Under the pieces are notes generated by a model, which ran no database searches, had not been told where the DNA came from, and saw nothing but the letters and a program-made list of their open reading frames with translations. A DNA stretch of 64,000 bases, taken from Coriobacteriaceae bacterium (lineage in GTDB: Bacteria > Actinomycetota > Coriobacteriia > Coriobacteriales > UMGS124). The stretch covers positions 1-64,000 of the forward strand of contig JAHZGC010000016.1 in assembly GCA_019421015.1 (NCBI GenBank), written 5' to 3'. Each line of letters starts with the position of its first letter. Within the stretch, counting starts at the first letter, position 1. A program made the position numbers and the translations under genes. This document shows, one piece after another, positions 52,598-60,711 of the stretch.

Positions 52598-53929
52598 TTA
52601 TAGCACCTCGATAGCGGATCGGTCGGGCAGGTTGGCCATGGCGTTGACCGTGTCGAGAATCGCCCGGGCATGACGCTGAACCAGGGCGTAGTCGACGGCG
52701 GCGTGGGCGCAGGTTACCATCACAAGGTCGGCCTGCGCAAGGACCTCGGGCGCAAGCTCTTGAAGGCCCTGGCACCGCTCGCCCGCGACGGTGCAGCCAG
52801 GCACATGGGGATCGTAGTAACTTACCACGGCGCCCGAGGCCTTGAGCAGCTCGGCGATACGCAAAGCAGGAGATTCGCGGCAGTCTGAGACGTTGGGCTT
52901 GTAGGCCACGCCGAGCAGCAAAACACGCGAGCCGTTGAGCGGCTTTGCCCGGGCGTTGAGCAACCGCGCGGCGCGGTCCACGCAGTAACGCGGCATCGCG
53001 TTGTTCACCCGCACGGCGCAATCGATTAACGACGTGCTAAAACCGTACTCGCGCGCCTTCCACGACAGATAGCAGGGATCGAGCGGTATGCAGTGGCCAC
53101 CCGGCCCGGGCCCGGGATAGAACGCCGAGAAGCCGTAGGGCTTGGTGCGCGCGGCGGCGATAACCTCCCACACGCTGATGTTCATGCGGTCGCACAGCAT
53201 GGCGAGTTCGTTGACGAGGGCAATGTTCACGCTGCGATAGGCGTTCTCGAGGATCTTCTCCATCTCGGCCACCGCCGGGCTCGAAACGCGAACCACCGGA
53301 GCGCCGAGCGCCGCCTCGTAGACGGCGGCTATACAGGCGAGGCCGTCAGGGTCGGCGGCCCCCACCACTTTAGGCGTGTTGGCCGTGGTGTAGCGCCCGT
53401 TACCCGGGTCGACCCGCTCGGGCGAAAATCCCACGTAGAAGTCGCGACCGGCCCGAAGACCCGAGGTCTGTTGGAGCAGGGGAAGCACGATGTCTTGGGT
53501 GGTTCCGGGATATGTGGTGGACTCGAGCACCACCATGGTGCCCGGCGTAAGATGTGCACCCACCGAACGGACGGCCTTCTCGATGCAGGAGATATCGGGA
53601 TCGCCATGGGCATCGAGCGGCGTGGGCACGCAGATGGCCACGAAGTCGCAGTCGGCTATGGCGCCAAAGGCGCAGTCCGCCCGCAACGCGCCCCGCTCCA
53701 CAAGGCGGCCAAGCGCCGACGAAGGGACGTCGGGAATGTAACTGCGGCCCTCGCGAATGGCAGCAACCTTTTGCGGGTCGGCGTCAAAGCCCACCACCGC
53801 AAAGCCAGCCTGGGCGAGCACGGCAGCAAGGGGCAGCCCCACATAGCCAAGCCCTACCACCCCGCAGGTAAGGGCGCGCCGCGCGATGCGAGCAAGAAGG
53901 CTCTCGCTCAGCGATGGACCGTCGCTCAT
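52598..53929 (-). CDS. UDP-N-acetylglucosamine 6-dehydrogenase (WbpA-like)
   Basis: Oxidises UDP-GlcNAc to UDP-GlcNAcA, first step of the pathway. 443 residues: NAD fold CGVVGLGYVGLPLAAVLAQ, FVAICVPTPLDAHGDPD, VLESTTYPGTTQDIV, FSPERVDPGN, EMEKILENAYRSVNIALVNE, the catalytic region GPGPGGHCIPLDPCYLSWKA (active-site Cys) and GVAYKPNVSDCRESPA. The P-T-P-L-D/PERVDPGN pattern points to the WbpA/WecC branch. I chose ATG 53929 (GGAAGGGG upstream); ATG 53947 is a possible alternative. First gene of a three-gene operon. Confidence 0.9.
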   Translation of the reverse strand: MSDGPSLSESLLARIARRALTCGVVGLGYVGLPLAAVLAQAGFAVVGFDADPQKVAAIREGRSYIPDVPSSALGRLVERGALRADCAFGAIADCDFVAICVPTPLDAHGDPDISCIEKAVRSVGAHLTPGTMVVLESTTYPGTTQDIVLPLLQQTSGLRAGRDFYVGFSPERVDPGNGRYTTANTPKVVGAADPDGLACIAAVYEAALGAPVVRVSSPAVAEMEKILENAYRSVNIALVNELAMLCDRMNISVWEVIAAARTKPYGFSAFYPGPGPGGHCIPLDPCYLSWKAREYGFSTSLIDCAVRVNNAMPRYCVDRAARLLNARAKPLNGSRVLLLGVAYKPNVSDCRESPALRIAELLKASGAVVSYYDPHVPGCTVAGERCQGLQELAPEVLAQADLVMVTCAHAAVDYALVQRHARAILDTVNAMANLPDRSAIEVL

Positions 53930-54095
53930 AAGCCATGCCCCTTCCATGGGCGCTCCGCTACGGGAACCATCATAACGCCTTGAGATCAACCTGGTGATCA
54001 CGCCTGTGAAGTGACAGCCATTCTCAACGGGGCGCGGTGTGACAAAGGCTGTTTGTTCCGTTAAAGTTCTCCGGGTTTGACGGTGGGAGGGAGGG

Positions 54096-55208
54096 ATGGG
54101 CGACATGAAAATCATGCTGCTGGTTTACGGCGCTCGAAGCAGGTTCGGCGGGGCGGAGCGCAGGCTAATCCGCATGCTCAACAAGATTGGCGAGACTGAG
54201 GATGTGGTATTACTCGCCATGGATGGGAACGCGAGAGAACTACAAGAGTCGTTGTCCGTGTCCAGTTGCGATGCTTCCAATTTCCAACGCGTCGAGTGCC
54301 TTGGCGGAAGATCTGGTAAGCTGCCGGCTTTTTTACGACTGAAAAAGACTCTGTCCCTTGTGGCCGAAGAACGACCCGACGTAGTCCACATCTATGGTGT
54401 CGGGAGATTCCCCTTCGCCCTGCTGACCCTGCTAAAACCGATGCGATGCCACTCCCTGCTGACGGCCGCGAACGTGCTCCACTACTATGGGACTAAAACC
54501 GGCCGGCACCTGCTGGCCCCGTGCTGCCGGCTTGCCACGCACATCGACCTACTCTACCCCGGCCAGCTGGCCTTTTACGAGTCCCTCTCTCCCACTCCGG
54601 TAACGGTCACGCCGGGTACCTTTACGGACTTGGAGCTGTTCAAACCCGCCCCCAAGCGCAACCTGATTGCTTTTGTGGCCGCCCGACTGGTGGAGCAGAA
54701 GAACCCGCGGCTCTTCTTGGAAGCGATCTCGCTCTGCGCAGACGAGATGCGAGCTTGCGGTTGGCAGGCGCTGCTGTGCGGGAAGGGCGAACAGGAGGCG
54801 GTGTTGCGAGCACAGATTGCGGCCCTCGATCTGGCCGACGTCGTTTCTATGCCGGGATACGTGGCAACCCACGAGGTGATGCCCACCGTGCGGGTCATGT
54901 GCTCGGTGCAGCGGGGCGGCAACTACCCCTCTCAAGCCGTCGCAGAGGCGGCGGCCTGCGGCTGTTACGTCCTGGCAACCGACGAGGGGGAGACATACAG
55001 GATGTTCGATCCGTCCTACATGGAGCTGGTGCCCCCGGAAGATCCGGCCGCCCTGGCAGCAGCCCTAACGCGCGCCATGCACCTGTCCGAGGAGGAATGG
55101 GCGCGGATCGCAGTCGCGGCACGCGCTTGGGCCGAGAAGAACTTCGATATGGAAGCGTCGGTCGCGTATTTTAAGGACGTGTATAGAAAAACGGCGGCGG
55201 ATGCCTGA
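54096..55208 (+). CDS. Glycosyltransferase (GT4 type)
   Basis: A 370-residue GT-B glycosyltransferase, probably for surface polysaccharide. N-terminal MKIMLLVYGARSRFGGAERR (acceptor-loop GGAE), PDVVHIYGVGRF; C-terminal FVAARLVEQKNPRLFLEAI, LLCGKGEQEAVL, and the nucleotide-sugar motif QRGGNYPSQAVAEAAACGCY in place of the usual E-x7-E. Start either ATG 54096 or ATG 54105, both behind GGGAGGGAGGG. Codon use at the 5' part is visibly less GC-rich than neighbours, hinting at transfer. Divergent from the wbp operon over 166 bp. Confidence 0.82.
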   Translation: MGDMKIMLLVYGARSRFGGAERRLIRMLNKIGETEDVVLLAMDGNARELQESLSVSSCDASNFQRVECLGGRSGKLPAFLRLKKTLSLVAEERPDVVHIYGVGRFPFALLTLLKPMRCHSLLTAANVLHYYGTKTGRHLLAPCCRLATHIDLLYPGQLAFYESLSPTPVTVTPGTFTDLELFKPAPKRNLIAFVAARLVEQKNPRLFLEAISLCADEMRACGWQALLCGKGEQEAVLRAQIAALDLADVVSMPGYVATHEVMPTVRVMCSVQRGGNYPSQAVAEAAACGCYVLATDEGETYRMFDPSYMELVPPEDPAALAAALTRAMHLSEEEWARIAVAARAWAEKNFDMEASVAYFKDVYRKTAADA

Positions 55209-55458
55209 GGCCATGGGTACTTCATGGGCTCGAGCGGAACACATCAAATGTTCTGTGGATTGCCGCAGAAACCATAGAAGCCTGTTTGCCGTCATGGATC
55301 TTATATGTAGACACATCCCCAAATGCACGCCGCACCATCTGTGACCTGCGATTATGATGCCCCTGTGCGAGCAACGTCATCCTTTGTGCGGCATTCTGTA
55401 AGAAACTGGCCTCATTTGTGCGGGGGGGGCACGGCCAGGTCGGCGCTACCGTAACCCC
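55209..55458 (+). other. Intergenic region with TTTGTGCGG repeats
   Basis: A 250-bp gap. Near its right end CCTTTGTGCGG (55381-55391) and CATTTGTGCGGGG (55413-55425) are imperfect direct repeats, with a related CCCCTGTGCGAG (55360-55371). They lie 35-100 bp upstream of the next gene and may be regulator sites. Confidence 0.35.
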
Positions 55459-56430
55459 ATGAGCATCTTACTTGGTGACATAACAGCATTCAGACTGTGG
55501 CGATCGGAGACATTTTGCACCACTATGCGCAAGGTGCGGGCCGTTCTTTTGCCGACGGGCGATCTTGACTGCCGATTCCAGAGCGTCAACGATGCCCGCA
55601 CGCGTAGCGAGCTGCTTGCAAATCTGCCCCTGCCGCTCGACTTGTTCGTGCCGGAGAAGGCTGACCGCCTTAGATCGGCCCTGGTAACAGCCCACCAACT
55701 TCCCCCGTTTTTGACAACCGAGCTTGTCTACCCGCTGGAGGATGGTATCTTTGTCTGTTCGCCCCGTACGACACTGCTCCAACTGGCGAGAACCAGGGGC
55801 TTCATTGAACTGGCCCTCGCAGTGTTCGAAATGTGCGGCACCTATGGCCGATCCCCTCAGAACAAGAACGGCTTTTTTGAACGCCCCCCGCTGACAAGCT
55901 GTGATTTTCTCGCCCAGCTTGTAGAGCGCCAACCTGAGGGCGCACGCGGAAAGAACCTTCTCGGGCAGGTGCTTTCGGTCAGCCTCGACGGGGCCGCCTC
56001 TCCCATGGAGTCGGTTGCCGCGCTGCACCTTGGGCTGCCCGGCACAAAAGGCGGCTACGGACTCGCAGGCCTACGGCTCAACTACCCGCTTGAGATGCCC
56101 GCTCACCTCAGACGGGCAGCTGGACGTAGCTCGGTGCGGTGCGACCTGTACTACCCCGCAGGCCGAGTTGCCGTCGAATACGACAGCGACCGCTACCACC
56201 AAGCAGAAAACCGCATCGCAAGCGATTCGAAGCGCCGGGCCGCGTTGGAGCTCATAGGAGTTCGCGTGGTCTCGCTCACAAGGGCACAGCTCATAGACCT
56301 CGACGCCATGGACGCCGTAGCCACCGTGGTCGGTCGCCTCCTCAAACGCAGGCTTCCCCGTGTGCATGATTTTAGAGCGCGGCAGCTTCAGATGAGGTCG
56401 CAGCTGCTCGACTTTGGCCGAGAGCTGTAG
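55459..56430 (+). CDS. DUF559-type (PD-(D/E)XK nuclease-like) domain protein
   Basis: A 323-residue protein. The N-terminal half (1-150) contains LLGDITAFRLWR and the CSPRTTLLQLARTRG motif often found in proteins with an AbiEi-like N-terminus. The C-terminal third resembles DUF559/Vsr-like endonuclease folds: SVRCDLYYPAGRVAVEYDSDRYH (D, then E-x-D), SDSKRRAALELIGVRVVSLTR. These are the residues expected for metal binding, so nuclease activity is possible. No partner toxin, methylase or restriction gene is adjacent. The start ATG has no strong Shine-Dalgarno (ACCCC precedes), so initiation may be weak or leaderless. Confidence 0.7.
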   Translation: MSILLGDITAFRLWRSETFCTTMRKVRAVLLPTGDLDCRFQSVNDARTRSELLANLPLPLDLFVPEKADRLRSALVTAHQLPPFLTTELVYPLEDGIFVCSPRTTLLQLARTRGFIELALAVFEMCGTYGRSPQNKNGFFERPPLTSCDFLAQLVERQPEGARGKNLLGQVLSVSLDGAASPMESVAALHLGLPGTKGGYGLAGLRLNYPLEMPAHLRRAAGRSSVRCDLYYPAGRVAVEYDSDRYHQAENRIASDSKRRAALELIGVRVVSLTRAQLIDLDAMDAVATVVGRLLKRRLPRVHDFRARQLQMRSQLLDFGREL

Positions 56431-56488
56431 GGGGCAGCCCCGGGCCGGCAAGGCTCTCGACCGCGCATGGTCGGCGGGGGCACGCCCG

Positions 56489-56735
56489 TCACGCCCTCGA
56501 GGCCGAATTGTCCGCATAAAGGGGGCTGCAGGACAGGGACCGCAGGACAGATTTGGCTCGAGGGCGTGAGTTCCTGCAACAACTGATATCATGTTTATGG
56601 AGACGTTAGATCCAATGCCAGGTAAAATGTGGATCTCTAAGAAAATTATATTATTTGAGAAAACAACGGCACACCCTCGACGCACTTTTGTCTTTGGCCC
56701 CCATCGTGGGCGACAAATCGCGGTCGAGGGCGTGC
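56489..56735. repeat. Two long-looped hairpins sharing the arm GCRCGCCCTCGA
   Basis: In a 410-bp gap (56431-56840). TCACGCCCTCGAG (56489-56501) pairs perfectly with 56557-56569; GCACACCCTCGAC (56669-56681) pairs with GTCGAGGGCGTGC (56723-56735) with one mismatch. The two are 180 bp apart. Between them is an AT-rich patch (about 56572-56665) with AGATCCA/TGGATCT arms. GCAGGACAG is repeated twice inside the first loop. May be transcription-end structures for the flanking convergent genes or a small repeat element. Confidence 0.5.
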
Positions 56736-56840
56736 CCATCTTTGGACGACCCACACGCAAAGGCCCGCACACCCCTCGTCGGGACGTACGGGCCATAACG
56801 ATATTTGCAGGCAGAGCGGCTAGCCGGACCGGGTGCTACC

Positions 56841-58880
56841 CTACGCGCTGGCTTGGGCCATGGCGTCCTCGACGGCCGAGAAGATCGCCTTGCTGGTGAT
56901 CGTCGCACCGCTCACGCCGTCGACGCCGGCGGTGCCGTTGGCGGCCACGATGGCCTCGGGGAGCTGCTCGACGGCCTTGGAGCCGATGCCCTGGGTCTCG
57001 GAGTTCTCGCCCACGGTCACGGACGCGACCTTGCCGCCCTCGACGGTCACGGTCACCGGGACCTTGCCGCCGATGCCCTTGCCCTCGGCCTCGTAGGTGC
57101 CGTCCTTGAGCTCGCCGGCCGGGGTGGCGGGCTCGGGCGCCTCGGTGGGGGCACCGAAGGTCGGGTCGCCCTTGGTGACGTTCTCGACGTCGTAGCCGGC
57201 CTGCTCGGCCACGTGGCGGGCCACATGGCGGCCGAAGGTCACCGTGCGGCCGCAGGCGCAGGCCACCACGAGCTCGGGGTAGTTGTTGGCAAACAGGCTG
57301 CCCGAGCAGTCGCCGGCGGCGTAGAGACCGGGGATGACCTCGTCGTTCATGTCGATGACCTGCATGTCCTCGTTGATGCGCAGGCCGTCGACGGTGGTCA
57401 GGAAGCTCGCGCCGTACCAGCCGCCGAAGAAGGGCGGGGTGCGCAGCTCGGAGAGGCGGTAGGCCTCCTTGCCGAAGTCGGCGTCCTCCTGGGCGTCGTA
57501 GAAGCCGTTGTACTTGTCGACCTCGGCCAGGAAGGTCTCCTTGGCCTCGCCCTCGAAGCCCAGCTTGTCGGCCAGCTCCTCGATGGTGTCGGCCACAAAG
57601 ATGGTGCCCTCCTCGATCTTGTCGGCAAAGAACTCCTCGAGGGTGCCCTCGTAGCGGCCGAGCTGCTGCTGGATCTGGCGCGAGCAGCCGATGGTGTTGA
57701 AGCGCATGATGTCCTCTTTGGCGTTCGCGTCGAACACCTGGCAGAACACGCCGCCCGGCTTCTCGGCGATGGCGTTGAGGTCGAAGTCGTAGGGAGCGCT
57801 CTCGTTGCAGTAGCGGCGGCCGTCGCGGGCGACCTTCATGAAGGGCTGGCTGCCGATGTTGTACTGCTTGCCCACGCCGGCGAAGCTGCCGGTGCCCTCG
57901 GTGGAGGTGTAGCCGGCGTTCTCACCGGGCCTCACGAGGCCGCGGTTGAAGAGCATGGGGGCGGGGTCCTCGTCCATCTGGGCGCCGACCCACAGGGCGG
58001 CCTTGATGCCGTCGCCGGTGTCGTTGGTGTTGTAGTACACCAGCGAGACCACACGGTCGATGATGGGCGAGAGCTCCTGGCACATGGCCGGGTTGGCGGG
58101 GTAGCCGCCGGTGGCGAGCAGGACGCCCTGGCTGGCGTTGATGCGCACCAGACCGTCGGGGGTCTGGAAGATGCCGCCGGTCACGCGGCCGCCGTCCTCG
58201 CGCTCGAGCTTGACGAGCGCGGTCTCGTAGTCCACGTTGTAGCCAAGGCTGTTGATATAGCGCTCGAAGATCTCGTTGCGCACGAGGCGGTTGCCTGCGG
58301 CGTCGTTGCCCGAGTAGTAGTGCTCGGTGCGCGGGATGTAGTAGTAGGTGCCGCCGGTGGGATCCTGGTTGTCGACGTCGACGGCGCAGGTCATGCCGGC
58401 GCCGGTGAGAATCTCGTCGAGCCAGTCGATCATGGCGGCGGACTCGTCGATCCAGACCTTCCAGACGCGCATGTCGCACTTGCCGCTGGCGTAGCGGGCG
58501 AGCTCGTTGAGCACCTGGCCCTTGTTGTCCTCGTAGCCGGCGTCAAGCACGTACTTGGAGTTCACGGCGCCCAGCCAGTGGCGGGTCTGGCCCACCATGG
58601 CGCCCTTCTCGGCCACGATGAAGTTCATGCCGAGCTCGGCGGCGCTGGCGGCCGCGGCCATGCCGGCGTTGCCGGCGCCCACGATGAGGAGCTCGCAGTC
58701 GCGGGTGTCCACGATGTCGGACTCGGCGACCTCGGGGGCCTCCCCCAGCCAGCTCGTGGTGTCCTCGACGGGGGCCTTGGCGTTGGCCGCCTGAGGGGCG
58801 GCGGTCATGCTTGCGGCTGCGCCGGCAACGGCGGCGGTGGCGGCGGCACCTGCGAGGAAGTTACGGCGGCTCAGTTCCAT
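56841..58880 (-). CDS. Tat-exported FAD reductase with C-terminal FMN-binding domain
   Basis: A 679-residue flavoprotein. Tat signal SRRNFLAGAAATAAVAG; FAD fold LLIVGAGNAGMAAAASAAELG; EKGAMVGQTRHWLGAVNSKY; VLLATGGYPANP; C-terminal FAD region DGLRINEDMQVIDMNDEV and GLYAAGDCSGSLFANNYPEL with ACACGRTVTFGRH. After a Pro/Ala linker (about 565-590) residues 590-679 are a covalent FMN-binding domain (SGATITS at 657-663, Thr660 expected FMN site), 82% identical to the C-terminal domain of the binding protein at 39768. The substrate loop differs from fumarate reductase. ATG 58880 follows AGAAAGGAACG. A membrane LuxR regulator is divergent from it. Confidence 0.92.
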   Translation of the reverse strand: MELSRRNFLAGAAATAAVAGAAASMTAAPQAANAKAPVEDTTSWLGEAPEVAESDIVDTRDCELLIVGAGNAGMAAAASAAELGMNFIVAEKGAMVGQTRHWLGAVNSKYVLDAGYEDNKGQVLNELARYASGKCDMRVWKVWIDESAAMIDWLDEILTGAGMTCAVDVDNQDPTGGTYYYIPRTEHYYSGNDAAGNRLVRNEIFERYINSLGYNVDYETALVKLEREDGGRVTGGIFQTPDGLVRINASQGVLLATGGYPANPAMCQELSPIIDRVVSLVYYNTNDTGDGIKAALWVGAQMDEDPAPMLFNRGLVRPGENAGYTSTEGTGSFAGVGKQYNIGSQPFMKVARDGRRYCNESAPYDFDLNAIAEKPGGVFCQVFDANAKEDIMRFNTIGCSRQIQQQLGRYEGTLEEFFADKIEEGTIFVADTIEELADKLGFEGEAKETFLAEVDKYNGFYDAQEDADFGKEAYRLSELRTPPFFGGWYGASFLTTVDGLRINEDMQVIDMNDEVIPGLYAAGDCSGSLFANNYPELVVACACGRTVTFGRHVARHVAEQAGYDVENVTKGDPTFGAPTEAPEPATPAGELKDGTYEAEGKGIGGKVPVTVTVEGGKVASVTVGENSETQGIGSKAVEQLPEAIVAANGTAGVDGVSGATITSKAIFSAVEDAMAQASA

Positions 58881-59178
58881 GGTGGCGTTCCTTTCTGGTT
58901 GGGCTTCCATGCGCCGTTTGACGGTGACGCATGTCAGCAAACGTGGATGCCGTCCGGCGCGCTGCCCGGCGGCTCGACGCTGCCCACTATGCCAGCCACG
59001 GGGCAGTTTGTACCTCGTCCCGTTGGGTCGAACTTATCTAGCTGGGGTTTTGTTGAGAACCACCCCGTCCTCGACCCCGTGGGGCGAGATGGGGCGAGCG
59101 GCTTTTTGCGTGCGGTTGGTCGACGGTTCGTCAGGCTGCTAGACTGTCGTTTACGTTTGGCACCCCAAAGGAGGCCCC

Positions 59179-60711
59179 ATGGCCCAGCCCACTTCTATCG
59201 CAACGGCGCACGACGCCGACCCCGGTTGGACGATGACGGCGTTCCACGCGCTGGGCTCACACTCGTGGTGGCTCTGCGTGCTCGCCATCGGCTGTAACCA
59301 GCTCGGCACCATGCTGCTCAACCAGGCGGCCCACCCCCTCTACGACACGGTGTTCTCGCTCGCCAAGGATATCGCGACCCTAGGGGCCGCTGCGGCCGGC
59401 ATCGCGCTGTACCTGCTCGTGGCGCGCCACCCGCGCTGGGTTCGCCCCAGGGCGTTCGCCTGGACGGGAGTGGGGTTCGCCGTGGCGGGCTCCCTGTTGG
59501 CGCTGCTGTTCTCGACCACGGTCCCCAACGCCGCGCTCTTGGTGGGCGCTGCCTGCCTCAGGACGCTCGGCAACGTCTGGATCGGCTCCATGGTGTACCT
59601 GGCCCTCACCGACCAGGCCATCCGCCACGGCACGCGCACCGCCCTGGCCGCCGTGTGCACCGGCTGGGCCATCAGTTACCTGCTCGAGAGTACCGCGCTC
59701 TACCTGCCGCCGACGGTTCAGCTCTCGGTGTTCATGGGGCTGCCGGCCGTCATAGCCGCCCTCGCCTACGGCGGGTCGCGGCGCGTCATGGAGTACACCC
59801 GTCAAGCCGCCCCCGCCGACGACCTGCGGGTGACGAACCCCGCCTCGTTCATCTCGTTAGGCAACACGGTCTTTGTGGCGTTCGTGCTGATCAAGATGTC
59901 GTTTGGCTTTGCCATGACGTTCCTCAGCTCCGCAGGGACGCCGGTCATAACCGTGTTTGCCTGCATCCCAGCCCTTGTCGTGGCCACGGCGCTGGCGCTC
60001 GCCACCAAGCCCGGCGGAGGCCTCAACGCGTTCTACCGCGCCACGATGCTGCTGGTGCTGGCTGGCTTCTTATTGGTGAACCCGCTTATCTCGGAGATAA
60101 CCGCGATGCCCACCCTCGCCAATCTCGTTCTGCGGGCCGGCAGCGACCTGACCCGCATGTTTGCCCTGCTCGTGGTGGCGTTCCTCGGCATGCGCAACCC
60201 CATGAACGCCCTGTGCGTCGCGCTCTTTGTGGGGGCGGCCAACTCCGTGGGCAGCGTGGTGGGGGCGCAGCTCGGCAACGCGGCCAACATGGCCCTCACC
60301 CACAGCCCCGGCACGTTCGCGCTGCTCTTGGCCGCCATCATCTTTGCCTACGTGGCCTACAACATCATCACTCCCCAGAACTTCGACTTTGACCGCACGG
60401 CCCGCTCCATCGTGCCCGTCGAGCCCGTGCAGTCGGTGGAGCGGGTGGACCGCCTTGCCCTGGCCTGCGAGCAGCTTGCCGCGGAGCACGGCCTGACCCC
60501 CCGCGAGGCCGAGGCCCTGGCCCTGCTCGCCCACGGCCGCAACACGGCGGCCATTCAGGAACGCATGGTTGTGTCGCGCAGCACGGCCAAGACCCACATC
60601 CGCAATGTCTACGCCAAACTCGGGGTACACGCCCAGCAGAATCTTATAGACCTCGTTGAACAGGAGTCGCACCATGGCGCAGAATCCCAGAGCAGTCCCA
60701 GGAATTGCTGA
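59179..60711 (+). CDS. Membrane-spanning LuxR-type regulator
   Basis: A 510-residue regulator with about 12 hydrophobic helices (residues 25-405) and a canonical LuxR HTH near 430-495 (LTPREAEALALLAHGRNTA, QERMVVSRSTAKTHIRNVYAKL, GVHAQQNLIDLVE). It is divergent from the FAD/FMN reductase gene, the standard arrangement for a regulator and its target. Start ATG follows AAAGGAGG by five to seven bases. Its last 38 bp overlap the start of the GH5 endoglucanase gene, so the two are translationally coupled. A CGTTTGAC...GTCAGCAAACG imperfect inverted repeat (58915-58943) lies in the shared promoter region. Confidence 0.88.
   Translation: MAQPTSIATAHDADPGWTMTAFHALGSHSWWLCVLAIGCNQLGTMLLNQAAHPLYDTVFSLAKDIATLGAAAAGIALYLLVARHPRWVRPRAFAWTGVGFAVAGSLLALLFSTTVPNAALLVGAACLRTLGNVWIGSMVYLALTDQAIRHGTRTALAAVCTGWAISYLLESTALYLPPTVQLSVFMGLPAVIAALAYGGSRRVMEYTRQAAPADDLRVTNPASFISLGNTVFVAFVLIKMSFGFAMTFLSSAGTPVITVFACIPALVVATALALATKPGGGLNAFYRATMLLVLAGFLLVNPLISEITAMPTLANLVLRAGSDLTRMFALLVVAFLGMRNPMNALCVALFVGAANSVGSVVGAQLGNAANMALTHSPGTFALLLAAIIFAYVAYNIITPQNFDFDRTARSIVPVEPVQSVERVDRLALACEQLAAEHGLTPREAEALALLAHGRNTAAIQERMVVSRSTAKTHIRNVYAKLGVHAQQNLIDLVEQESHHGAESQSSPRNC

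Noticed and set aside
55459..56430. Antitoxin of an AbiE toxin-antitoxin pair
   Set aside because: No AbiEii nucleotidyltransferase toxin gene follows or precedes it.
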